Source: Pyrus communis
Taxonomy: Eukaryota; Streptophyta; Magnoliopsida; Rosales; Rosaceae
Direction: 5' to 3'
NCBI RefSeq assembly: GCF_963583255.1
Contig: NC_084816.1
Coordinates: forward strand, 14,061,100 to 14,125,099
DNA length: 64,000 nucleotides
In this document: positions 47,331 to 59,339 of the stretch, piece after piece
Layout of the letters: every line of letters starts with the position of its first letter
How positions within the stretch are numbered: position 1 is the first letter of the stretch
Program-made: the position numbers and the translations under genes
The notes under the pieces: generated by a model
Seen by the model: only the letters and a program-made list of their open reading frames with translations
The model's database searches: none
Told to the model about the DNA's origin: nothing

Positions 47331-48710
47331 TGACGCAGATGAACTTGCCCAAATAGCTTCTGGAGCACAACTCCTAGGGGACAAGTTAGGCCGAGCAACA
47401 CCCACAAAATGGCTGTCTTAGCTAGCCTTGGTTAATCAACAAGATTTCCAGCGCAATCAAGTGATATGTACACAAGTGATGTCTTTACCAACATTGCTAG
47501 AGCGAGGAGACCCTGTAGATATATGCACCATTGAGACAATGCCAATCGATTAGAGAATGGTAATTATACGATATCTCGACAACTCTAGCGACAAACATGA
47601 CCGCAGAACGAGAGTACATGCCACAAACTACGTGTCGTACCAAAATGAGTTGTATCAGACGGTTTATTGTTATTATGCCTCACCAATCTGGACGTAAAAT
47701 GCGTTGGTTGCTTCGCCAATACAGTTACTTTTGGCCGAGTATATTGACGGATTGCATCGAACACGTATAAGGATGCATATAGTGTCAGATTCATAGACCT
47801 ATACAGAGAGCCCCAACCAAATTATTCCACTCAGTTACCAAACCATGGCCGTTCAGAGGATGGGCAATGAACGTAATCGGCAAAATCATGCTGTCATCCG
47901 GAGCAGCATAACAGGCATGGATACTAGTGGCAATCGACTATTTTACTAAGTGGGTCAAAGCAAAATCATACGTCGAGTAGACGACCAATCATATTGTGGC
48001 CAGATTCGGCGTACCAGAAACAATCATATTGTGGCCAGATTCGGCGTACCAGAAACAATCATAACTGATAACGGTACAATCTTTACAACCGATAGGTTTA
48101 AGGAGTACATGGCAAGCCTAAATATTTGACTCGAGCAATCTACGCCGTATTATCCATAGGCGAATGGCCAGGCCGAAGCAAGTAATAAGGTTTTGATCGG
48201 CATTCTTGAAAAAATAGTAAGAGAAAAACCTGGTATGTGGCATTTAAAGCTAAATGAAGCATTATGGGCCTATCAAACTTCACCCCGATCAGCCACCAGA
48301 ACAACCCTATACACTCTAACCTACGGACATGACGCTATGCTGCTAATTGAGCTGAGTATAAATTCATTACGGGTGATTGAACAAAGTAGTTTGTTTAGTG
48401 CCGAATACAGTCAAGCCATGAGATAAGAGTTGGAAAACTTGGAAGAAGTTCAGTTTGACGCTTATAACTTGTTAATAGCACAGAAAAAGATTGCCGAGCG
48501 AGCTTATAATAGGCATGTCAGACAAAAAACGTTCGGCGAAGGAGAATTAGTATGGCAAACCATGTTATCGGTTGGAATGAAAGACCCTAAGTTTGGAAAA
48601 TGGTTGCCAAATTGGGTAGGGCCGTTCGTCATACATAAAGTCTTCGGGAATGGGCATACCATCTCCAAGATCGAACCGGTTTAATTCACAAACTACCAAT
48701 CAATGGGAAA
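47331..48710 (+). pseudogene. Tat integrase, broken, with a 35-bp tandem duplication
   Basis: Core text ARFGVPETIITDNGTIFTTD, then ANGQAEASNKVLIGIL and LNEALWAYQTSPRSATRTTL, ending with a GPFVIHKVFGNGHTISK C-terminal part. A 35-bp unit, beginning caatcatattgtggccag, stands twice in direct order at 47986-48020 and 48021-48055, which shifts the frame before the second catalytic Asp. The zinc finger and first Asp region are scrambled. Confidence 0.85.
47986..48055 (+). repeat. Perfect 35-bp tandem duplication in integrase
   Basis: The two units are identical. The length is not a multiple of three, so the duplication frameshifts the integrase. Perfect identity in an otherwise decayed gene suggests that it arose recently relative to the element. 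Confidence 0.95.
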
Positions 48711-48829
48711 TTTTTGAAGAAGTATTATCCGGTCACGTGGGAAATGCGAGAATAGAGTTTATTTCATTAATAAGCCCGCAAAACAAGTATACAAATACAG
48801 ATGGTCGATTCATTTACAGCTAAATATCC

Positions 48830-49790
48830 CTAAGGTGAGGAAGGAAGGAGAGTCTCAAGGACAGCCTTCAACTCCAACCACCTCACCTCACCCATAGTGA
48901 CCCCGGCTTGACGATTCCTCTTGTCCATCTTTAGCTGCTTGACCCGCCATACACTAGCTGAGTATTCGGTTAGGTAGGATTTGCTGCCCGACTCGAAATC
49001 TCTGGCAAGCTCAGAAGCAATTGTCGATCTTTGGTTTTGAAGTTCGGCAATTTGATGATCGAGGTCGGCTAGCGTTTCTTTCTTCATTTTCAGCATTTCG
49101 ACCTTTGGATGCAGAGCTTCTTGAACGACCATCGCAGTTTTCAAGTCATCTTCAGCCCGAAGACCTCTCTCGAAAATACCAATATATTCTTGACTTCGTT
49201 CCAGAGTAGAAGATGCTGGAGTGATGGCTTTATTGCTCAATTGACCATCAGCTGCAAGATCATTCAGATATGCCTCTATGAAATCGAGCCCCTGACATTC
49301 AAGAATTTGTGATGCTGAAAGGGATAGCAGCTCCTGCAGCTTGACAAGGGAGTCCAACTCGACTGTTGACACGGAGGGTTTGGTTGTGGTCGTTAAAGAG
49401 CCAATCACTCCCGATGCGATCGTGATAAGGGCATCAAACTCAACCTCTCATGAAGGCTGCACATGAAAAGATTTTAGGCACATGGAGATTTTAAAACAAG
49501 AAGAACTGACCAAGAAAATTTGTTTTAGACTTGTCGGGAGGAGACTTCGGCCATGTCCCCTGGTTCAATGCTCAAACCGAGAGAGCTTAATGGCCGAGCC
49601 CAGTGCTTTAGACTGTTTCTCAATTCACATGGCCAATGAAGGTTATCACGTTTGACGGTCACTGAGGTGGCCAGGAAATGTAGATAACACCTTTCGGTGC
49701 ATAAATTTTTTGGTGAAATGAGAAAGTAGGCACCTGACATTTAATATTTTCCTGGTTTAGAATTCTAAAGACAGGAGATTGGCCAAAGGA
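48830..49790 (-). pseudogene. Tat antisense ORF, C-terminal coiled-coil part
   Basis: A minus-strand open piece of 192 codons (49408-48830) contains a long helical stretch (KVEMLKMKKETLADLDHQIA ... QNQRSTIASELARDF). A second piece (49740-49525) precedes it. Together with the part at 53169-53678 they form one antisense gene that runs toward pol and converges with it at about 48780. Tat-clade elements often carry such an ORF of the plant mobile domain type. Confidence 0.65.
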
Positions 49791-49799
49791 AAAAGAATC

Positions 49800-50348
49800 G
49801 ACGTTACTTACGAAGGCTGAAGTGACTTCTTGGGGGGAATACCAAGAATCTGAGGGTCGAATTCAAAGTGACCGTCAAAGGCTTGCGGCTTATCTCCAAA
49901 GTCACCTTTTTCCTGGGTCATCTAGCGCTTGGCCAAGTATTGAGGCCTGGAATGCTCTAGCTCCGATGCCTTCCGCTCCGACGCCTCGTAGTGGGGCTTC
50001 ACATAAACAACCTTTGTGAAGCTCCATCTTTCTCCATGTTTAGTATTTTATTTAATATATAAATATTTTTTATTTATTTATTTATTATTTATTTATTTAT
50101 TTATTTATTTTTTTATGAACATGCTTTGTTTTATTTAGTGCATTGGGTTGCCTCCCAAGTAGCGCTTTCTTTTACGTCTTGCAGCCGGACGAAGAACCCA
50201 ATCACTCCAGGATATGTTCACGAATCGGATGAGAACTCCGAGTCATAAACTAGTACCTAAAACAAGAAACAAAACAAGATTAAGAATCTGGAATAAAATA
50301 AAAACAAATGAAAATAAAACAATCCAAGGGATTAGCAAATTTTCTAAT
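49800..50348 (-). mobile_element. Internal remnant of the minus-strand Athila-type element
   Basis: Leftward from the primer site the element continues as an untranslated leader. A phrase usual at the end of Athila-type pol, 'gcgctacttgggaggcaacc' on the minus strand (about 50148-50168), then follows at once, so most of gag-pol is deleted. A TTTA-rich tract lies at 50050-50115. The + strand text 49822-50019 (IQSDRQRLAAYLQSHLFPGS) matches the retroelement fragment near 27800. The left boundary inside the Tat antisense ORF is approximate. Confidence 0.5.
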
Positions 50349-50365
50349 CCCCGGCAACGGTGCCA
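50349..50365 (-). other. Primer-binding site complementary to tRNA-Asp
   Basis: The + strand reads CCCCGGCAACGGTGCCA, which is the 3' end of plant tRNA-Asp(GUC) with one change. The minus strand is therefore a tRNA-Asp primer site five bases inside the LTR, as known for Athila elements. It fixes the orientation of the LTR at 50371-53089. Confidence 0.85.
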
Positions 50366-50370
50366 AAATT

Positions 50371-53089
50371 TGATGCGAGAATTATACGCACACAAATTAA
50401 ACCCTCTTTTTGACAAATTGTAGTAAGTATGTAAGTAGGGATCGTTCTTAACCGGGGATTAGGAGGGATTGCAAATCTCTTGGAAATTGACTCAAAAACG
50501 TAAAATAAAGTTTAAAACACTAAACTAGACTCAAAGAATGCGAAACTAAACGCTTAAAACACTAAAACAAACCAAAAGACTCAAACATCACCAAAAACAC
50601 TCAAAACTGCCTTAAAAACACTTTCTGGGCAGTTTTGAGCACTTTGGTGAATTTGGACGAATTTGTGTAACAAATTGAATCAAAACTCTTATAAACACAA
50701 ACTAAGACACTTTCTAACTAAATTGGACAATAAAGTAAAGGGGGATTGAGTTTTGGACGAAAATAAACTAAATGCACAGATTGCAATTTAAAGCAGAATG
50801 TAAATATGAATTTGATGGAATTGAATGGATGGGAAGCTAGCTAAGGGGTTCATCTCCATACATGTTATACTTGCATATAAAACGATTTCCAATTGCTTGT
50901 CAATAAACCATGAATTCTCAACGCCCCAGATTAACCGTGAATTGCACTAATTAATCATCAGATTCCGAACGTTATTGAATTGGATGATTGCATACGACAA
51001 CCCAAAACATTCCCCACAAGTTCCCTATATGAATTGCATAATAGAGATACAAGCAAGAATCATTAAGTTCTTTGAAAACCATAAGCATTGACGAAGCACT
51101 CGTTACTATGAATTGCATGAAACTTATGCCAAGAATTTACTTAACGCGATTGTTTATAAGCAACCTCCACTACTTGTGAATATAAGTTCGTAACTATTAG
51201 GTGAAACTCACTTATATTCTAGTGTCATATTCATGCATGAAAATTAAGTGTGCACTCTCAATAAACATACATAAATAAGTTATCAATCAAACAGTTAAAC
51301 GAATTGAATCCACAACTTATGAAACGCAATTAGAAGTAATCAAATCAAAATGCAAGCATAAACATATATTTCGAATTCCCCCCTAGCCAAGGGGGGTTTA
51401 GTTGAATTTAAACATTGGAATCAAAGAAACACCTAAACATTCCAACAACTCAAACTTGAATTGTATGAACGTTTAGGCCCTCTTCTCTTCCATTCCTCAT
51501 TCGTACAAAACAAAGAGTATTGAAATTAAACATTGAAATCAGAGAAACACCTAAACATTCCAACAACTCAAACTTGAATTGTATGAACGTTTAGGCCCTT
51601 TTATCTTCCTCTTCGTTGTAGCACAAGGTCTAAGGATAGTTTGATGGTGTGAATGGTTTGGGGAGTGGTGAAAATGGAAGGGTGATGGTGTTTGGATAAA
51701 TAGGGAAACTCACGGCACACATGGGAGTTTGTGTGTGTGAATGGATGATTTTCTGAAATGGAAGAATGAATGAGAATTGAGGTTTTGTGGCTGCAATGGA
51801 TGCTTATTTATAGGTGAAAAAGAGGGAACATGACAGCTAGGAACTTGGTGGAAATCTGAAATGGTGATGGGAGATGCATGTGCTGATTTATGCATGTGAT
51901 TAAAGGGTGGGAGTGCATGTGCTTTGACAGAAATGAAAGGGAATGCACGGCATGGGATGTTTTCTGGTGGTTGTGAGGTGGAAAGCTGGAATTTCAAAGG
52001 GGAATGCATGTGATTAAAGGGTGGAATGAATGGAATGCAATCTGAAATGGGAGATGGAATGGGATGCACGGCAATGATGGTGTTTGTGTGAATGATGGCA
52101 GATTGTGTGGATGAATGATTAGGGTCTTGTAAGGGTGGAAATGCATGTGGAGTGCATGGTTGTGTTGGTTGAATTAAAGAATGGGAATGCAATCTGAAAT
52201 GCATGTGAATTATGTTGGAGAGAAGGGGAAGTCACGGCAAAGGAAAGTGAATGAATGTGTGGCTGATTTGTTTGTTGGTTAAAGATGCATGTGGATGAAA
52301 TATACAATGGGAAAGTATGTGATTGACAACTAGGATGAATGGTGGCTGCAATGATGAATACATGTGGCTGAAATGAAAAGGGAAATGCAAAGGAAAAACT
52401 GGAAATGGGAGTGAAGAGTCACGGCAAAGGTAAGTGTTTGGTGATGGGTGCATGTGTTGGTGGTTTTGCATGTGAATTAAAACTAGAGTGAATGATGATG
52501 AATGCATGTGGATTAAAGATGAGTGAATGATTATGGGTGCATGTGGATGTTTTGGGAGAAAGGTGGATGAATGTGCATGTGCAAGGTTGTTGTTGTGATA
52601 AGTGATAAGTGTATGGTTATGATAAGTGTATGATATGATAAGTGAATGATATGATAAGTGAATGATAAGATAAATGAATGATATGATAAGTGGTGAATGA
52701 TATGTGGTGAATGATATGTGATAAGTGGTGATGATAAGTAATGATATGTGGGAGTGTGGCTGAAATGAAGGAGTGGAATGTTGGAATGTTATGCACGGCT
52801 AAGGATATAGGAAGGTTTAAATGTCCTAAAACTAAAGGGAACAAGGTTCCAACACTTTGGTCTTCAATTAGGTCTTCAATTTCGTCCAACAACACTTTGG
52901 CTCCAAGCATAAGCTATCCATCCTTAGCCCAAAAGTGCTCCAAAAGTCTCCAAAATGCATCTTTTTGCTCATTTAGCCCTTTGGACCTACAAACACACGA
53001 AAATAGCTTAAAGTACTAAAATAACTAAAGAAACATAACGTAAATGCACGAGAACAAGCCATTTAAGTCGCATGAATATGCTCCTATCA
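50371..53089 (-). mobile_element. Athila-type LTR, 2.7 kb (minus strand, 5' LTR)
   Basis: Minus-strand ends are TGATAGGAGCATATTCATGC and CTCGCATCA. It is related in ends and in central phrases ('gcaacctccactacttgtga') to the solo LTRs at 35900 and 40389, but longer. A unit of about 65 bp is repeated at 51425-51600, and many short 'gcatgtg' and 'gataagtg' phrases fill 52200-52760. Its open frames are low-complexity and not genes. Confidence 0.85.
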
Positions 53090-53168
53090 GTTAGAAATTG
53101 GAGATTTCTGGCTGAAGTGTGGCGAAATAGATCTGTAGCCAAAGTTGGAAGACCCAGAGGGGACCATT

Positions 53169-53678
53169 CTAGTTTGGGTCAATTTTGCCAATGGTCACCT
53201 TGGCCAGGCAGCGAAGAAGATTGGCGAGAACGACCGAACTGAGCGCCAGGGTATAACCACTAGCCAGGGCTTCGGCCACTGGCATATTCTCGACCAGGCA
53301 TTTGTTTGATTGGGTACAACAAATAAATTTGTCGTACCAGTAGAATAAGAAGGCTTCATGTTTTTCCTTCCAAATACTTGCCTTTCCTCGGCCAGCAAAG
53401 TGGAGGATGAGAGTGTTGTAGTTAAAGAAATTCTTGTGTAGTTTCTGAACCTTTTCATTCGAAGGCTTTTGGCTGTCTCGACTCAACGTCTGGATGGCTC
53501 GTTCATCAAAAAACGCCCTGAGGTCGAGATTCGACATGCATCCAAAGAGTGTGACATTTATCGGGGTACCAGAATGAGAAGTCCTAAAAGGGTTAAAGGG
53601 AAGGACCATGGTGTTGGTAGCCGAGCACTAGAGACTCAGCGCTGCCATAAGAAGTTCCTTGTCTATGACTAGCTCCAT
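53169..53678 (-). pseudogene. Tat antisense ORF, N-terminal plant-mobile-domain part
   Basis: Reading leftward from an ATG at 53678: MELVIDKELLMAALSL, one stop, CSATNTMVLPFNPF, then the open piece to 53169 with LILHFAGRGKASIWKEKHEA and ASGYTLALSSVVLANLLRCL. After the stop, GPLWVFQLWLQIYF follows. These are features of the plant mobile domain (aminotransferase-like) proteins carried antisense by Tat elements. The stop near 53630 makes it a pseudogene. Confidence 0.8.
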
Positions 53679-53726
53679 GTTTAAAAGCCTAATGGAAGCG
53701 TGAAATGCAGATGGAAGTGACTCAAA

Positions 53727-53734
53727 TATTTATA
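53727..53734 (-). promoter_or_regulatory. TATA box of the antisense ORF
   Basis: The minus strand reads CTATAAATATTTGAG, a good TATA box about 50 bases upstream of the antisense ATG at 53678. It lies between that ORF and the 3' LTR, so the antisense gene seems to have its own promoter outside the LTR. Confidence 0.6.
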
Positions 53735-54276
53735 GGCATTTTGAGAGGAAGGCCAAACATTTTATAATCTGAGGCGTTTGATTTTCGAATTTGAGGGAAA
53801 AATCGACCGGGAAATCACCAATCATTTCGAATATCTTGGAAATCTCCAAGGATAGGATCGAGGTTTTTGAAGTTTAAAGACGCACGATTGCATGTTGCAA
53901 CGAATTTAATGCATTGATGAGGAAGAGACGTTTCGACTGGCGCACGTTTTCGAAGGTCATGATTAAAGGCTGTTAGGTTAACTAAGAGGTTGACACGCAG
54001 CAAAACGTGTGAGAAGATTCAGATCATGTGATCGTGTGTCATAAATGCACTCGACGGTTAAGACATATGAGGCTTTTCGTTATCCCGTAGTTATCTTCTG
54101 GGGATCGCTTCTTCAAGGTCTGAAATCGGCTAAGGGATTCTATGTCGAATACCTCAGAAGCGAAAGGGCAATGTTTGGGCCCAAAATGTTATTGGGTCAA
54201 AGAAGTCCTAATATGATAAGGGGTCTTAATGCAATAAGGATTCTCGACCAGCAATGAATATGGCCTCAAAAGGGGG

Positions 54277-55150
54277 TGAGATCAAAGTCATAATAGGAGT
54301 AGGATTGGTCAAGATAGAGTTGGAGCAAAATAAGAAATCCTAATCTAGATATGGTTTCAGCTCAATCTTAAGGAGGATTTGTTGCTATAAATACAAGGCA
54401 TCTTGCAATAATTAGGGCCCCTCAAATTCAACACACAATTGCCCTGCGCAAACCTCTCAAACATCTTGAGAATTTTTATTTTCTTTTTCCACCAATACAC
54501 CTTCAATTTGGATAAACAACATTATTGGTGTAGAATCAGCCGACCGAGGAGTACCTTCAGCTTGGATAAACAACATTGAGTCAAGGCTGACTAGTTACCT
54601 ATCCAAGTCTCGGTCGAGAAGGGTTTCCGAATCCTTATTGGTAGAGGTCATCTTATTAGCCTTCTTGGCGAAGTAAGGTGTTACGAGTTACGACATTCGG
54701 CACATTGTACGCCAAGTGATTCTATGATTGGATACTCGCAAGTGAATTTCAGAGTTCAGCATTTTGGCGGCCGAACCATATTTACCATTAAGACATACAT
54801 CACCTTTGAGTATTTATGTCCATACAGCCTGGTGTCGATTCAACATGCTTATACTTTCACGAATATAATCACTGTGACCAAATCCGGGACTGACGATTCG
54901 TGAACTTCGCAGAACTAACAACCTTGTCTTTAGGCTCAAGAATCCAAAGGCCAAGATTTTTTCCTTCCTCGACCGCAATCACAAGATCAAGAAGTTAGCA
55001 ACACGCTCAATGCAACATCAACAAATTTTACTCTTTGGCCAAGCTCGGTCGACGAGTTGGCACGCTCCGTATCAACCGAATGACGTAGTTAGCTCATTAG
55101 TTACTCGACCTGCACGCCAAGTAGGCTTTGTAATTTTTAGGGTCAACACA
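54277..55150 (+). mobile_element. Tat 3' LTR (approximate)
   Basis: A purine tract AAAAGGGGG ends at 54276, directly before TGAGATCAAAG, as expected for a polypurine tract and LTR start. A TATA box (ctataaatacaagg, 54385-54398) and a leader follow. The proposed end, ...AGGGTCAACACA at 55150, is less certain because no 5' LTR is in the window for comparison. Confidence 0.5.
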
Positions 55151-56496
55151 CAGACTCCAGGTGAGTGGATCTTTTCCTTTCTATCGTGTATGTACACACA
55201 CACACACACACATATGATTGATAATTCCACAAACGTTATTAAATTGATTTAGGCATATTACCCACTTGTAATTATTATGAATACCTTGAGGCACAGTGCG
55301 AACTATGAATGGCTTGATCCTTGTTTAGGGTACGTAGGCAGCCTAACAAGACGTTAGATACAGCCATAAAATAAATGAGACTAAATAATTGGGACAATAG
55401 CCTTGCTTGAGGAATTGAGCAATGTGAGGGACATTGGTGGAAAATGTGAGATTTAACCTTATGTTTTGGTGAATAAATGTTGGTCATAAAACAAAGAGTG
55501 ACAAAGCAAGAAAATTGAAGTAAGCAAAACGTAAGTAATGATAGTTAATTAAACTAGTGTCTAGTTGGCCTTTTCACCGATAATTATTCCTGAAAGTAAA
55601 TAGTTTGGGAGTAGGGCTTTATTGATTGTATATTTTATGCCGTATTATATATTTTGGGAATACTATGAAATGCTTGATTCTTAGATTTGCATCATGGCAT
55701 ATTCTTATATATATTACATGAACCTAATTATTGTGAATGCTTTGAAGTGCCAAATGACGCTGCGGACGCCCAGGTAAGCTTCAGGTGAGTACATGTTGAT
55801 GATAATGATGGTAGTGAGTATGATTGTGTTGAGATGAATTTAATGCTCATTATCCTGCACCTCGGTGTTAGTGCTCCGCCCGTGGCCAGGGCCTAGCCTT
55901 CACGTGATCATTCACCTCCTGCACCACACGCTCACCTTGGATCCAAGGTAGGTGCCAGCCTGTCGTACAGACCACATTAGATGGTTCCGACTCATAGGTA
56001 ACTTGCGATACTTCGCACAGCCTTCACGTGATCGTAACAGTTGAGCGTATTTATTTAAACCCAGCATGCTGTACAAACCACTTTAGGTGGTTCCAACTCG
56101 TGTGCAGGATTTGGTAAATGAGCTAATTGATGAGATATGTGATGAGATATGGATAAGTTGTACAGGTCACTTTAGGTGACTTTGACTTATATGTTATCCA
56201 TGATTGATGAGATACAGATAAGTCGTACATGTCACTTTAGGTGACTCTGACTTATATGCTAACAATGATTGATGAGATAATTGATGAGATATGGATTTAG
56301 CCATACAGGTCATGTGAGATGACTCCGGCTAATATGTTGATGAGCTATTAGTTCAGCTGTACAGGCCACCAAAAGTGGATTCGGTTGACATACCATTTCA
56401 TATTAATTTATTTCACCTGGGTTACTTATTCTGTGTTAGTGAGATATTTGGCATGGCATATTTATGAATTTTGCTTTTCTGAGCATGGTATTGAGA

Positions 56497-56527
<31 letters not shown>

Positions 56528-56939
56528 TCTATTTTCTAGAAAAGTATACAGGTGTTACGGCGAGGGGTTACTGCCTTTGGTAATTGAAATTGGTTTGAAA
56601 AGTTTTGTTTCACTCACTCACATTTTCTATTTATGCACCCCTCTAGGTACTAGCAGCAGAGTTTCCATATCGACGAGGATTTGTGGCACTTCCCAGTAGA
56701 GGTGGCTTCTTTTGATGGTATAATCATTATCTTATCTTACTGTACTTTACTTATGCTCTATACCACGCGTGAAATGGGTCCAGACCCTCTCACCGTGCAC
56801 TCGTGTACTTAGGCACCTTTTAATTTTAATTTATTCACATTTTATACATTATCAAACTTATGGCTTCATCACCTTCCTGGTGTCAGCCAGCACACCTCGA
56901 TTCGGGGTCCTAGTGGACATTCCGGGTCAGGGTGTGTCA
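55151..56939 (+). mobile_element. Del/Tekay-like chromovirus LTR, 3' part
   Basis: It ends ATTCCGGGTCAGGGTGTGTCA at 56939, the typical end of Del/Tekay-type LTRs. Inside, 56000-56390 holds several diverged copies of a phrase like 'gtacaggtcactttaggtga' followed by 'ctctgacttatatg', spaced about 70 bases apart. The 5' start is not clear, and (CA)n occurs at 55196-55212. No coding content was seen. Confidence 0.6.
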
Positions 56940-57506
56940 CCAACAATTGTCTTCAAGAAGGTAATTTGGAAGAAGCACTAAGCACAAATTTTGTGCTTCT
57001 GCAATACTCTACTTTCCTTTTTTGGGGAAACATAAAACTCCTTCAAAAGTACAGCCCAATAACCCAAAAAATGAGTAGAAAGTGCTCAGTCCAAGGGTTA
57101 GCTGATTTGGTAAGGGGTTTTGCCTCTCTATTAGTGATGATCTAGGGTTTCTGGTTACTTTCGTGGTCACCTAATTAGCATTTTCTCTATTTTTTTTATT
57201 TAATTGTACGAGCTAGGGTATAGAGTATAATTCCTGCATCTTAATTTGTACAATGTAGGATTAGGCATTTACTTACTTCTGGCAAAAGGTGGATGGAGGC
57301 ACAATGGAGAAACAATGGTGGTAATGCAGCTTGTTTTGGTATTTTCTTAGTTGCTCGGAGCTTGATACATTGTCAGAAGCCTTCAAGCTACTTTGTTGAA
57401 TTAAAATGAACAAAATTTTGTTTTGTTTACTAAGTCCTGGTTTTAAACATAAAGTTAGAATTCATGACGTTTCAGCTGCGCACTGTGATATGGACCATAT
57501 GGTTAA
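56940..57506 (+). other. Third copy of the module 3' flank
   Basis: It matches 17030-17560 of module A and 26590-26965 of module B ('aattttgtgcttctgcaata', 'cagtccaagggttagctgat', 'accatatggttaa'). It retains the part deleted from module B. LTRs cut it on both sides, so the rest of this third module is not present here. Confidence 0.85.
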
Positions 57507-59339
57507 TGATAGGAGCATATTCATGCGACTTAATTAGCTTGTTCTCGTGCATTTATGTTGTGTTTACTTAGTTATTTTAGTGTTTAAGGCCACTTTTGTG
57601 TATTTTCAGATTATAAGGCCAAAGTGTGCAAGAAGATGCAAATTGGAGTCTTTTGGAGCGAAAGAGGAATGAATGAGTTGAAGACTTGAAGAAACGACGA
57701 ATTCCTACTCCAATGATGAATTCCTACCAAAACGAGGAATCCTACTCAAACAAGGTTTCCGACTTGAAGTAGGAAAGTTAACCCTAGGTTTCCCGTTTTG
57801 GTAACCTTTCCTAAACTTAAACGTCCGTATTTTCTAGCCACTTTGAAGGCCTTGTATGCACTTTAGGACACAAAACAAGGCCCTAGCCCAATTACACAAC
57901 CTTGCCATGGGCTTATCCCTTCTCCACCACCATTGCCGTGCAAACCACCCTATTTTAGGCCCATTCTATGCACCTAGACCCTAATCCTTTTCCTTGCAGC
58001 CACATTGCCCTTTTATTTCTGAATTAAACCTATTTCCTTCCCCTAATTCCAGCCATCTTCCACACCTTTACAACCTAGCTGCACCCTACATGCATTAAAT
58101 AGTCATTCTTTTCATATTGCAGCCATATAACATACACTTTCCACCACCATTGCCGTGCATTCACCACCAATTCCAGCCATATTCCACACATTTCCAACCT
58201 AGCTGCACCCTACATGCATTAAATATTCACTCTTCATGATGGCAGCCACATTCAATCCCAAAAAACCATCATTTGCCGTGCATCTCCACATTCCAGCTTT
58301 CCCCCTTTTCCTTGCAGCCACCAACCAACCTAGCTGTCATTCCACATGCATTCCCTCTTTAATCATTCAGCCACATTCTCTCACATTCTCTCCCATTCTC
58401 TCCCTATAAAACCATACACACTACACACCATCAAACATCATTGAGCCGCAAGCACCACTCCAACCAAAACCATTTCCCTTTGTGCCGTGCACTCCCACTC
58501 CAGCTTTCCAGCATTCCACACCTCCATTCACCACAGAAATTCATCCATTCTCTCCCATTCCATTCATAGAACCCGTGCATAATTCATACACACTTCACAC
58601 CATCTCCCAAAGAGAGCCGTGCATCACACATCCATTCCAACCACTCCCCACTCCATTCCACATACAAACACCACCCCAAAACCTTTCCTTAGACCTTGTG
58701 CCACAACAAAGAGGAGGAGAAGAGGCCTAAACGTTCATACAATTCAAGTTTGAGTTGTTGGAATTTTTAGGTGTTTCCTCTCCTTGATTTCAATGATTAA
58801 ATTTACTTATCTTTGTCTTGTACGTATGAGGAACTAAACCCCCCCCCCCCATTAGCTAGGGGGTGATTCGAAACCATGTTTATGCTTGCAATATGAATTG
58901 ATTACCTTTGGTTGGAATTTCATGAGTTGTGGATTCAATTTGTTTAACTGTTTGATTGATAACTTATTTATGTATGTTTATTGAGAGTGCACGCTTAATT
59001 TTCATGCATGAATATGACGCTAGAATATAAGTGAGTTTCACCTAATAGTTATGAACTTATATTCACAAGTAGTGGAGGTTGCTTATAAACAATCGCGTTA
59101 AATGAATTCTTGGTACTAGTTTCATGCTCATCATAGTAATGAATGCCTCGTCAACACTTATAGTTTTCATGATGCTTAATGATCTTTGATTGTATCTTTA
59201 TTGTGCTTTTCACGTAAAGGACTTTTGGAGAATGTTGTGAATTGCGTTGCGCTAACCCATCCAATTCATTAACTTAAGGAGAACTTGACGGTTAATTTAA
59301 GCGGACCTAATTGACCTGGGGTGATGAGTTTCATAATTC
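57507..59339 (+). mobile_element. Athila-type LTR, plus strand, 3'-truncated
   Basis: It starts TGATAGGAGCATATTCATGC and is the reverse-oriented relative of 50371-53089, down to 'acggttaatttaag ... ctgggg'. It stops where the next LTR begins at 59340. A tract rich in 'attccagccat' and 'tgccgtgcat' phrases fills 57900-58700. Open frames here are low-complexity. Confidence 0.8.

Larger units (their letters stand above)
39479..55150 (+). mobile_element. Tat-lineage Ty3/gypsy element, decayed, 5'-truncated, with nested insertions
   Basis: The order is gag, protease, reverse transcriptase, RNase H, a second archaeal-type RNase H, integrase, antisense ORF, 3' LTR. Dual RNase H plus an antisense ORF between pol and the 3' LTR marks the Tat clade. 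No 5' LTR is present; the element begins abruptly next to LINE sequence at 39479. Two younger insertions interrupt it (40389-42330 and about 49800-53089). Most breaks in pol are TAG, TAA or TGA where relatives have Gln, Arg or Trp, fitting C-to-T decay of methylated DNA. Confidence 0.85.

Noticed and set aside
51710..52507. Minus-strand frames of 164 and 91 codons
   Set aside because: They are made of repeated His, Pro and Ser codons from the 'gcatgtg'-type repeats in an LTR, without protein features.
58482..58730. Proline-rich open frame of 82 codons
   Set aside because: It lies within the plus-strand Athila-type LTR and comes from its CCA-rich tract.
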